Source: Chloroflexota bacterium
GTDB lineage: Bacteria; Chloroflexota; UBA11872; VXOZ01
Assembly: GCA_958295775.1 (NCBI GenBank)
Contig: CATQHC010000009.1
Coordinates: 682,001-746,000 of the forward strand
Length of the DNA stretch: 64,000 bases
Direction of reading: 5' to 3'
Below, one piece after another: positions 34,865 to 41,964 of this stretch. The position numbers were made by a program, and so were the translations under genes. Below the pieces are notes generated by a model that searched no databases, was not told the origin of the DNA, and was given only the letters and a program-made list of their open reading frames with translations. How positions within the stretch are numbered: the first letter of the stretch is position 1; each line of letters begins with the position of its first letter.

Positions 34865-36099
34865 TGGAGCGACTTGCCCTGCATGGCGGGACACCGGTAC
34901 GGGACGGCTCGAAGCACTGGCCGAAGTGGCCGCAATTCGATGAGACCGAACTGCAGAACGTGCGCGAGGTATTTGAAAGCAACCTCTGGGGCGGCACGTC
35001 GCATGGTCCCATGAAAATGGCGGCGCAGGAGAAATTCGCTTCCTACCACGACGCAAAGTTTGGCATCGGCCTCATCAGTTGCACCGCCGGTCTGGAAATC
35101 GGACTCAAGGCGTTCGGCGTGGGCGCGGGCGACGAGGTGATTGTGCCCTCATTCACGTTCATCGCCACCGCCTTCGCGCCCATGTATCTCGGCGCGACGC
35201 CGGTTATGGCGGACATCAACCCGGATTCGCTCTGCCTCGATCCCGACCGCACCGAGGAAGCCATCACGCCGCGCACGCGGGCCATCAGCCCCGTGCACTA
35301 CGGCGGCTATCCGGCGGATATGGAGCGTTTTGCAGAGATCGCGCGCAAGCACGATCTGGCGATCATCGTGGATGCCGCCCACGCCCACGGCGCGGAGTGG
35401 AAGGGCACAAAACTCGGCGGAATGGGCGACGCCAGTTCCTACAGTCTGGGCGGCGGCAAGAACATGAGCACGGGCGAGGGCGGCATGCTCACCACCGACA
35501 ACGAGGAGCTTGCCGAACGCTGGCTCTACACGCTTTCCAGCTTCGGCCGCGCCAAAGGCGAACCGGGCTACGTCCACTACGAGTTGGGCGGCCACTATCC
35601 CATGAATGAGTTCCAAGCGGCGATCCTGCTGGGGCAACTGGAACGCTTCGACGAGCAGACCAAGAAGCGCAACCGCAACGCGAAATACCTCTCCAGCCTG
35701 TTGGCGCAGATAGACGGCATCGAGCCGCCGCATTTTCCGCCTGAGGTGACCCAGCACGGCATGCACATCTACACGTTCCGCATCAAGCCGGAGCAGTTCG
35801 GCACCGACAAACGGACGTTTCTGGACGCCGCGCACGCCGAGGGTGTGCCCGTCTCCGGCGGGCACCCGCGACCGATCTATGACAACCCCATGCTCGACCT
35901 GGACTCCGGCGACATCGCGGGCGGCGCGGGCAAGTTCCGCATCATGGACTGCCCGGAGGCCGAGCTACTCACCCGCGACGAGGGCATCGCCATGGGCCAC
36001 GTGACGCTGCTGGCCGAAGAATCGGACATGGACGACATTGCCGAGGGCATCGCCAAAGTGCGCCGCAACGTGGACCAACTGCAGCGGGTGGCGGTCTAA
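34864..36099 (+). CDS. DegT/DnrJ/EryC1-type aminotransferase
   Basis: 411 residues from the ATG at 34864, overlapping the upstream stop (TAATG) and behind GAGGAG. Landmarks: GGTSHGPMKMAAQEKFA, VIVPSFTFIATAFAPMYLGATPV, IVDAAHAHGAEW and SLGGGKNMSTGEGGM, whose Lys is the PLP-binding residue. The family transfers amino groups to keto-sugars or acts as a dehydratase in sugar pathways. Translational coupling to a glycosylase-like protein is unexpected. No sugar nucleotide genes surround it. Confidence 0.9.
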   Translation: MERLALHGGTPVRDGSKHWPKWPQFDETELQNVREVFESNLWGGTSHGPMKMAAQEKFASYHDAKFGIGLISCTAGLEIGLKAFGVGAGDEVIVPSFTFIATAFAPMYLGATPVMADINPDSLCLDPDRTEEAITPRTRAISPVHYGGYPADMERFAEIARKHDLAIIVDAAHAHGAEWKGTKLGGMGDASSYSLGGGKNMSTGEGGMLTTDNEELAERWLYTLSSFGRAKGEPGYVHYELGGHYPMNEFQAAILLGQLERFDEQTKKRNRNAKYLSSLLAQIDGIEPPHFPPEVTQHGMHIYTFRIKPEQFGTDKRTFLDAAHAEGVPVSGGHPRPIYDNPMLDLDSGDIAGGAGKFRIMDCPEAELLTRDEGIAMGHVTLLAEESDMDDIAEGIAKVRRNVDQLQRVAV

Positions 36100-36446
36100 G
36101 GTACGTATGCGCCCTCAGGCGGAACCGCTCTGGCGCCACGAATCATGGCGCGTGCCAGCACGATAACCAGGGGAAAGAGCGAAGACGGATCCCCGGTTTC
36201 GAGAGAATGACGGTAAGCTGGCTCTGTCGCGTGATTCGCCCTTCGATAGTGCCCGGTAGTTGAGCTTTTCAAGACCTTAACCATGTTTTCACTCCCTCTC
36301 CCGCTGGAGACTTTTTTGGAACTACGGCCGAGTGAGAAAGTCCCCTCTCCCTCGACGGGTGTATAGACTGGGTACAAGGGTTGCACATGTTCGGGGACAT
36401 TAGGTGACACTCGTTCGGGGACATGGGTTAAAGGATGTTGGGCGAA
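36100..36446. other. Intergenic region with a GTTCGGGGACAT direct repeat
   Basis: GTTCGGGGACAT occurs at 36389-36400 and 36413-36424, separated by TAGGTGACACTC. This looks like the end of a decayed mobile element or of a REP-type unit, but no transposase is nearby. A short minus-strand ORF (36096-36410) is not convincing. Confidence 0.45.
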
Positions 36447-37340
36447 TCAGCCTCTGCCGGAGTCCTCGTCTTCGATCAGCGTGCTCAGCGACGCGTCGAG
36501 GGCGGCGGCGATTCTTGCGGCCGCCGCGATAGTGATGTTCTGCTTGCCTTTTTCCACAGTGCTGAGGTAGGCGCGGTCGAGGCCGGCTTTCGCAGCCAGC
36601 GCTTGCTGGCTCCAGCCACGCTCTTTGCGCAGTTGCTGCACGCGCTGCCCCAAGGAGCTTAGGTAATCTGACGCGGTCCTTTGTTCAACGCCCACGTTGA
36701 GCAAACGATTGGCGGCGCGAATTGCCGCCAAAGGATCAGTGGAAATGAGATCTGCGGGGATTTCGTCTTGCAGCGCAGGATCGGAGAGTCCCACACCGCC
36801 GACAAACACTACCGGCGGCTTTTCAAGAGACTTGAGGACTTTTGCAGCATCTCTCGCGACGGGAATGCGATCGGGCTGAGAGAGTGATAGCAACACGAGG
36901 TCCGGCTGCCGCTGCCGCACCCAGTCTACGAGATCCTTGGTAGGAGTGTTCTGTCCCAAGAACGCGACGTCCCACCCTTCCAAGAAGAAGAGATCGGCGA
37001 TCAGGCGCGCGCCCACCGCGTGCATCTCCCCCTCTACCGCCGTTATCGCTGCCTCGGCCCCAATGCGCCGGCGCCGGCGCGCGCGACCTCGTATGTATGC
37101 GCTCTGTTGGAGCGTGATCTGAATGGCAAGATGTTCGGCGGCAATGTTCAGGTCGCCGCGATGCCAGGCATTGCCTACCTCAGCCAAAGCCGGCGTAATT
37201 ACATCCACGTAGACCAACAGTGGATTAATGCCGCGATCCAAGGCGTCCTTGATCACGCGGAACGCCTCCTCTTGATCGCCGGACAGCAGGGAGGCGGTGT
37301 ACCGCTCCCGCAGAGATTCTAGTGCTGGGCCCACTTCCAT
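36447..37340 (-). CDS. Cobalamin-binding (CarH-like) sensor with C-terminal XRE helix-turn-helix
   Basis: 297 residues. Residues 1-85 form the helical cap of B12-binding modules and carry W59-x9-E69-H70. The Rossmann part (about 95-215) carries E105-x-H107-x-x-G110, the lower-ligand His signature, then DVAFLGQNTPTKDLV and VVFVGGVGL. Wx9EH with ExHxxG is the signature known from the adenosylcobalamin photoreceptor CarH. Unlike CarH, the DNA-binding part is C-terminal (229-290) and XRE type: VQQLRKERGWSQQALAAKAG, AYLSTVEKG. I infer a B12- and possibly light-dependent repressor. It is divergent from the FAS1 lipoprotein gene and probably controls it and itself. Confidence 0.85.
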   Translation of the reverse strand: MEVGPALESLRERYTASLLSGDQEEAFRVIKDALDRGINPLLVYVDVITPALAEVGNAWHRGDLNIAAEHLAIQITLQQSAYIRGRARRRRRIGAEAAITAVEGEMHAVGARLIADLFFLEGWDVAFLGQNTPTKDLVDWVRQRQPDLVLLSLSQPDRIPVARDAAKVLKSLEKPPVVFVGGVGLSDPALQDEIPADLISTDPLAAIRAANRLLNVGVEQRTASDYLSSLGQRVQQLRKERGWSQQALAAKAGLDRAYLSTVEKGKQNITIAAAARIAAALDASLSTLIEDEDSGRG

Positions 37341-37368
37341 TGGTATTTCACCGACACTCTAGCAAGAA

Positions 37369-37468
37369 TTGTTGGATATAGTTGACACAGTATAGTGTAT
37401 ATTATAAACTACATTTGTTGGACATATGCCGCACCCGGGTAAGCATATGCTAGGCATATCCAGCATAT
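37369..37468. promoter_or_regulatory. Divergent promoter/operator region with repeated boxes
   Basis: Direct repeats TTGTTGGATATA (37369-37380) and TTGTTGGACATA (37415-37426) flank a rightward TTGACA (37382-37387) with TATAAA at 37403-37408 (15-base gap) or TAAACT at 37405-37410 (17-base gap). ACAC-AGTATA-GTGT (37385-37398) is a dyad overlapping the -35. Downstream, GCATAT recurs at 37443, 37454 and 37463, about one helical turn apart. The stretch is strikingly AT-rich. Likely binding sites of the neighbouring regulator. Confidence 0.6.
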
Positions 37469-37500
37469 TCGTCAAGACGCCTGAGCACAAGGAGAAGAAA

Positions 37501-38490
37501 ATGCTTAGGAACATAGTGAGAAAGACCGGGCGGAGTGTTGGGCCCTGGAGACAGCACTTTCGCAAACTGGGCGTGGCAGCCGCGTTGGGCCTCGCGCTAG
37601 CGCTGCTGGCGGCCTGCGGCTCCGATGCCGAGGCCACGCCGACGGCGGAGCCGGAAGCCCAGCCCGCCACCATCGTAGACATTGCAGTCGGCGACGATCG
37701 GTTCGAGACTCTCGTAGCCGCGCTGCAGGCAGCCGGCATGGTGGAGACCCTGCAGGGCGAAGGCCCCTTCACAGTCTTCGCGCCCACAGACGATGCCTTC
37801 GCCAAGCTGCCTGAGGGGACCGTCGCCGCGCTCTTGGAGGACATTCCTACCCTCACCAGCATTCTCTTGTACCACGTAGTATCCGGTAACGTCAAAGCCG
37901 CCGATGTCGTAAAACTCGATATGGCGACCACGGTGCAAGGCGAGGCAGTGTCAATCACGGTAGACGGTGACACCGTGCGCATCAATGACGCCCAGGTCAT
38001 CATCACCGATATCGAAGCATCCAACGGCACCATCCACGTCATCGACACCGTCCTGCTGCCGCCGGAGCCGGAAGCTGAGCCGGGCACCATTGTCGATATT
38101 GCCGTCGGCGACGATAGATTCGAGACTCTGGTAGCCGCGCTGCAGGCAGCCGGCCTGGTGGAGACCCTGCAAGGTGAAGGTCCGTTCACCGTCTTCGCGC
38201 CCACGGACGACGCCTTTGCCAAGCTCCCTGAAGGTACGGTGGCTGCGCTCCTGGAGGACGTTCCCACCTTGACGGGCATCCTGCTCTACCACGTGGTCGT
38301 CGGTAACGTGATGGCGGCTGACGTCGTCAAGCTCGACGCCGCGACCACCGTGCAGGGCAGCGACGTCACGATCACGGTCGACGGCGACACGGTGCGAATC
38401 AATGACGCTCAGGTCATCATCACCGACATCCAGGCTGCCAACGGCACCATTCACGTCATCGACACCGTCCTGTTGCCGCCTGAGAATTAG
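37501..38490 (+). CDS. Lipoprotein with two fasciclin (FAS1) domains
   Basis: 329 residues from the ATG at 37501, behind AAGGAG with 6-base spacing. The signal peptide ends in LALLAAC (Cys39). Two FAS1 domains (about 56-190 and 195-329) each contain [45 protein letters not shown] and [15 protein letters not shown]. They are nearly identical to each other, more so than usual for FAS1 repeats, so the second arose by a recent duplication. FAS1 domains mediate adhesion or polymer binding at the cell surface. It is divergent from the CarH-like regulator. Confidence 0.9.
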   Translation: MLRNIVRKTGRSVGPWRQHFRKLGVAAALGLALALLAACGSDAEATPTAEPEAQPATIVDIAVGDDRFETLVAALQAAGMVETLQGEGPFTVFAPTDDAFAKLPEGTVAALLEDIPTLTSILLYHVVSGNVKAADVVKLDMATTVQGEAVSITVDGDTVRINDAQVIITDIEASNGTIHVIDTVLLPPEPEAEPGTIVDIAVGDDRFETLVAALQAAGLVETLQGEGPFTVFAPTDDAFAKLPEGTVAALLEDVPTLTGILLYHVVVGNVMAADVVKLDAATTVQGSDVTITVDGDTVRINDAQVIITDIQAANGTIHVIDTVLLPPEN

Positions 38491-38554
38491 AGAGGTATGT
38501 AACGCAGGTACAACGGTCTCTTGCGGAGCGTGGTTCCAGACCGGTCACCGTGCG

Positions 38555-38600
38555 CGCGCAGACGAGGGCTCTTCACACATCGAGAACTCTCGTCTGCGCG
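38555..38600 (+). terminator. Hairpin after the FAS1 gene
   Basis: CGCGCAGACGAG (38555-38566) pairs perfectly with CTCGTCTGCGCG (38589-38600) around a 22-base loop, 65 bases past the stop. No U-tract. Confidence 0.5.
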
Positions 38601-38628
38601 GGGCATGGGCCCGCTGATAGGCATTGAC

Positions 38629-38663
38629 TTGACTCAATAGTCAATAGTCTTTAGTCTTTAGTC
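38629..38663. promoter_or_regulatory. Dyad and 7-bp tandem repeats before a tiny ORF
   Basis: TTGACT-CAAT-AGTCAA (38629-38644) is a perfect inverted repeat. It merges into 7-bp units CAATAGT, CAATAGT, then CTTTAGT twice. This could be a regulator-binding site upstream of the ORF at 38683 and the DUF378 gene. Confidence 0.4.
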
Positions 38664-38682
38664 TACGCAAGGAGGATAGCAC

Positions 38683-38739
38683 ATGCTATTTCTCAAGAAG
38701 TCCATCAGTATGGGGACGCTTCCTGTATCGCCGGAATAA
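38683..38739 (+). CDS. Possible 18-residue leader or small peptide
   Basis: ATG at 38683 has a near-perfect AAGGAGG 8 bases upstream. The ORF encodes MLFLKKSISMGTLPVSPE. The short length means chance is possible, but the ribosome binding site is among the strongest in the window. It precedes the DUF378 gene by about 130 bases, so it may be a translated leader. No family recognised. Confidence 0.35.
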   Translation: MLFLKKSISMGTLPVSPE

Positions 38740-38871
38740 CCAAAGCAAATGCTAACGCTACCTGCCTAACTGGTTGGCGACGGGCAGTCCTCACGAGCCG
38801 ACCGCGTCGGTGGAAGGAGGATGAATGCGTTCGGAGAGTAGATGTCAAGCAGGATTTGAAGGAGAAGACTT

Positions 38872-39087
38872 GTGGAAGCACTACAGCTCATAGCCCTCAT
38901 CGTAGCCGGTATCGGCGCCATTAACTGGGGGCTCGTCGGTTTGGCAAAGATCGACCTCGTAGCTCTCATTGCCGGCGGTCTCAAGTTTGGTGAGGTCAAC
39001 TCCATATCCCGCGTACTTTACATCGTAGTAGGTATTGCCGGAGTGCTCGCGATAGTCTTGGAATTTACAGGCGGCAATGGCGCATAA
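38872..39087 (+). CDS. DUF378 two-helix membrane protein
   Basis: 71 residues from a GTG start, behind AGGAG with 7-base spacing. Two helices: LIALIVAGIGAINWGLVGL and VLYIVVGIAGVLAIVLEF. The INWGLVGL and SRVLYIVVG blocks are the DUF378 signature. The family is small integral membrane proteins of unknown role. Two terminator-like hairpins follow. Confidence 0.85.
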   Translation: MEALQLIALIVAGIGAINWGLVGLAKIDLVALIAGGLKFGEVNSISRVLYIVVGIAGVLAIVLEFTGGNGA

Positions 39088-39104
39088 TTCGTTTGCGGGG
39101 CTCG

Positions 39105-39124
39105 CAGGGCCGGCGGCCCTGTTT
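39105..39124 (+). terminator. Short GC-rich terminator
   Basis: CAGGGCC (39105-39111), loop GGC, GGCCCTG (39115-39121), then TTTC. Starts 18 bases after the DUF378 stop. Confidence 0.55.
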
Positions 39125-39168
39125 CAGTGTGGAAGTCCCGCAATTTGTATCAGCTAGAGCAATAATTA

Positions 39169-39213
39169 AGAATCGAGGACACGCGGAAACCCAGGTGTCC
39201 TCGATTCTCTTTT
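39169..39213 (+). terminator. Strong intrinsic terminator
   Basis: AGAATCGAGGACAC (39169-39182) pairs perfectly with GTGTCCTCGATTCT (39195-39208), followed by CTTTT. Best terminator in the window; it closes the DUF378 transcript and also separates it from the convergent gene to the right. Confidence 0.75.
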
Positions 39214-39357
39214 CGTCCATAGGCAATTGACGTTCCGCGCCATGCCCGCCATATCCCTGACCGGCCATCTGCGACTGCGGCAACCAATCAGGCGCATGCC
39301 ACACCGCAGCCGCTATGCGGGCCGGAGTTCAGAACTCAACAATAGGCAAGCTCCGGC

Positions 39358-40068
39358 CTACGTACACTGCCAGGCCGGACCGATGTTCACGACGCCAATA
39401 TTCCAGTTCTGCATCACCCAGGCATCGCCTTGGCGGGCAAATGTGTACTCCTGGCCGGGGTAGGTCACGAGTTCACGCGACGTCTGTTCATTGTCGGAAG
39501 CAGTGCAGTTCAGAACTGCATCGTACGTCCACACCTCTTGGGTCTCGACGACCACTTCGCTCTCGTCTGCGGAGACACTTCCCACCGTGCAAGTATTCAA
39601 CTGTGGGACTATCGCCGTAATGCGTACCACGCTGTACGTATCGGTGCTCTTCGCGAGCAAGGATTCAGCGGATGCTTGGGCGCGGGCCGCCATTGCGCCC
39701 CAGATTGCACTGAGTTGCGCCGCATCAATTTCACCCCGCATCAGCGCGGACTGGCTCTCATTGGCCGCAGCAATCGCCGCGCTGAGATCAGGCGTGCACG
39801 GCTCGCCCGCCGCCAGTGCGGGAACCGCCGTAGGTTGCGGGGCAAGTGTTGCCGTTGGCAACGGTCTTGGCGCGGGCGTCGGCAATTGTGCCGTAGGCGC
39901 GGCAGTCGGCGTCGCCGGCATCTCCGCTGCTTCCTGCGCAGTTGGCGTGGCTTCTTCAACCTCTTCGCTGCCGGGGTCTGTCAACCGCAGCGCAACCACC
40001 GTGCCGGCTATGACAAGCAATAAAACTACAAGAATGACGAGCATTCGGATGACCCACGTCCAACTCAT
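39358..40068 (-). CDS. Membrane-anchored exported protein with Thr/Pro linker
   Basis: 236 residues. One N-terminal transmembrane helix (MLVILVVLLLVIAGTVVAL) without lipobox, an acidic then Pro/Thr/Ala-rich linker (about 32-95), then a globular domain of about 140 residues. The latter has four cysteines, a helix-rich first half, and a sheet ending in the pattern VVVETQEVWTYD and YTFARQGDAWVMQNWN. It resembles the small alpha+beta domains found at the end of many anchored sensors and synthases, but I cannot name the family. It is convergent with the DUF378 unit and divergent from nusA. Confidence 0.7.
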   Translation of the reverse strand: MSWTWVIRMLVILVVLLLVIAGTVVALRLTDPGSEEVEEATPTAQEAAEMPATPTAAPTAQLPTPAPRPLPTATLAPQPTAVPALAAGEPCTPDLSAAIAAANESQSALMRGEIDAAQLSAIWGAMAARAQASAESLLAKSTDTYSVVRITAIVPQLNTCTVGSVSADESEVVVETQEVWTYDAVLNCTASDNEQTSRELVTYPGQEYTFARQGDAWVMQNWNIGVVNIGPAWQCT

Positions 40069-40159
40069 TCTACACCCTCCTTTGCACTACGGCCTGCCTA
40101 CATACTACCCCTATTCGCCGCATCATGCACCCAATGGATCCAACAGGCAGGGCACAAGA

Positions 40160-40205
40160 TGCTATAATGGGATTGTTTGCGGAAGTGGGGGTAGCCCACT
40201 TTTTC
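40160..40205 (+). promoter_or_regulatory. nusA operon promoter and leader hairpin
   Basis: TGCTATAAT (40160-40168) is an extended -10 box; no clear -35. About 15 bases on, AAGTGGG (40183-40189), loop GGTAG, CCCACTT (40195-40201) and TTTC form a terminator-like hairpin inside the predicted 5' leader, 52 bases before nusA. Such GTGGG/CCCAC leader hairpins precede rimP-nusA operons in many bacteria, as I recall, and may allow feedback by NusA. Confidence 0.6.
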
Positions 40206-40257
40206 TTAACTGGTGGCTGCCCCAGTAAGATTCAGGCAGCGGGGGAAGGTATCGCAA

Positions 40258-41436
40258 ATGAAGAGCGATTTTGGTTCGGCGATCGCGCAGATTGCCAGTG
40301 AAAAAGGCTTGAATCAAGAAGACGTCATTAGCGCGCTAGAGACTGCGATCCTCTCTGCATACCGAAAAGTCAGCGGCGACCCGGCGCCGAATGCAATCGC
40401 CTACTTCGATCCACAGTCCGGCGAATCTAAGATATACATACCCAAATTGGTTGTAGAAGAAGTGACGGACGCAGAAGCCGAGATCAGCCTCGCCGAGGCG
40501 CGAAAAATCGATTCCGATTCGGAAATCGGCGACGAAATTGAAGTGGAGATTACGCCGCCTAACGTGGGGCGCATTGCCGCGCAAGCCGCGCGTCAGGTTC
40601 TGCTCCAGTCGTTGCGTGAAAAAGAACGCGACCACGTCTACGATGACTTCATCGACCGTGTCGGTGAAGTTGTGAGCGGACGGGTACAACGGGTGGATAG
40701 CAGGGGTGTAGTGTTGGACTTCGGCCGCGCGGAAGCGCTGATGTCGTCAGCAGACATGGTGCCCGGCGAACGTGATCGCTACCGCTTGGGTCAACGTCTC
40801 CGCGCGTACATTTCCGACGTCCGCAAGGACCTCAAAGGTCCCGTGGTTCGGGTTTCGCGCGCGCACAAGGACTTCATCCGCCGTCTCGTCGAGCAGGAAG
40901 TTCCCGAAGTCCAGACCGGAACCGTCGAGATCAAGGCGATTGCCCGCGACCCGGGCTCGCGCACAAAAGTGGCCGTTGCCGCCGCGCAGGAAGGACTTGA
41001 CCCCGTGGGGTCATGCGTCGGCATGCGGGGCACGCGCATTCAGAACGTGCTGCGGGAGTTGGGCAACGAGAAGGTTGAAATAATCGAGTGGAGCGATGAC
41101 ACTGCCACCTTCATTAAGAATGCTCTGTCGCCAGCGGAGATTCAGCGGGTGGAACTCATCGAGGAAGACGACCAGCAAGTAGCATCCGTCCACGTTGATG
41201 CGGATATGGTCTCACTGGCTATTGGCCGCGAAGGCCAAAACACCCGGCTCGCCAACAGACTAACCGGGTGGAAAATCAACATTCGTTCGCTGGAAGAAGA
41301 GAAGGAAGCTGGCGACGGGGAGGCCGCCGCAGAGGTCTCGGCCGCAAGCGCGGAAGCACCGGCGGAAGAAGACTCTGCGCAGGAGGATGCGGCGCAATCT
41401 CTGTCTGCGGAGGAGTCGACGCCCGGCGCCGGCTAG
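40258..41436 (+). CDS. nusA: Transcription termination/antitermination factor NusA
   Basis: 392 residues from the ATG at 40258, with GGGGGAAGG upstream. The N-terminal RNA polymerase-binding domain is followed by S1 (GEVVSGRVQRVDSRGVVLDFG), KH1 (KVAVAAAQEGLDPVGSCVGMRGTRIQNVLREL) and KH2 (VSLAIGREGQNTRLANRLTGWKINI) domains. The C-terminus is an acidic, Ala/Glu-rich tail. It modulates pausing, termination and antitermination. First gene of the operon; rimP, which usually precedes it, is missing. Confidence 0.95.
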   Translation: MKSDFGSAIAQIASEKGLNQEDVISALETAILSAYRKVSGDPAPNAIAYFDPQSGESKIYIPKLVVEEVTDAEAEISLAEARKIDSDSEIGDEIEVEITPPNVGRIAAQAARQVLLQSLREKERDHVYDDFIDRVGEVVSGRVQRVDSRGVVLDFGRAEALMSSADMVPGERDRYRLGQRLRAYISDVRKDLKGPVVRVSRAHKDFIRRLVEQEVPEVQTGTVEIKAIARDPGSRTKVAVAAAQEGLDPVGSCVGMRGTRIQNVLRELGNEKVEIIEWSDDTATFIKNALSPAEIQRVELIEEDDQQVASVHVDADMVSLAIGREGQNTRLANRLTGWKINIRSLEEEKEAGDGEAAAEVSAASAEAPAEEDSAQEDAAQSLSAEESTPGAG

Positions 41437-41568
41437 GCGTTGCAGCTTGATCTTGGCAGAGAGCCGCAGTGCCCACGCCAATTGTGCCGCATGCGCGGCC
41501 CGCCTGGTGGGCGCACGGAGGCTCCCCTGGGCGACATAGGAGACGAATGTAAGTATTAGGAGGGTGTG

Positions 41569-41964
41569 GTGACTCGAACTGCCGCGCCACACGGAAAGCA
41601 CATACCACTGCGCACGTGCGTGGGGTGCCGGGCAACGAAGCCCAAGCGGACCCTGGCGCGCATTGTACGCACAGCGGAAGGACGCATCGCAATAGACACA
41701 ACTGGCAAAGCACGAGGCCGCGGGGCATACTTGTGCCCCGAATCGGCTTGTGCACGACGAGCCCTCAAAGCGGGTACACTCAACCGGGCATTGCGCAGCA
41801 ACGTAGATGATGCGGCGCTCGCAGAACTGAGAGCTTGGGCCGAGCAACTGTCCGCTCCTACCAACCTGCCCGCTGATCCACCAAAAGCCAATCTTGCTTT
41901 CCCAGTTCACCGCGACGGGGCACACCCCCGCAAGAGGAGGGACAAGAGTGAGATCACGATCTAG
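41569..41964 (+). CDS. ylxR: YlxR-family RNA-binding protein (DUF448)
   Basis: 131 residues from the GTG at 41569 (5 bases after AGGAGG; the GTG at 41566 would be too close). The signature RTCVGCRATKPKRTLARIVR and GRGAYLCPESACARRALKAGTLNRAL is clear. YlxR proteins bind RNA and, in some species, regulate RNase P or transcription. The C-terminus is extended by about 45 residues and overlaps infB by 17 bases, suggesting coupling. Confidence 0.9.
   Translation: MTRTAAPHGKHIPLRTCVGCRATKPKRTLARIVRTAEGRIAIDTTGKARGRGAYLCPESACARRALKAGTLNRALRSNVDDAALAELRAWAEQLSAPTNLPADPPKANLAFPVHRDGAHPRKRRDKSEITI

Noticed and set aside
36096-36410. 104-codon minus-strand ORF
   Set aside because: No ribosome binding site or motif; includes half of the GTTCGGGGACAT repeat.
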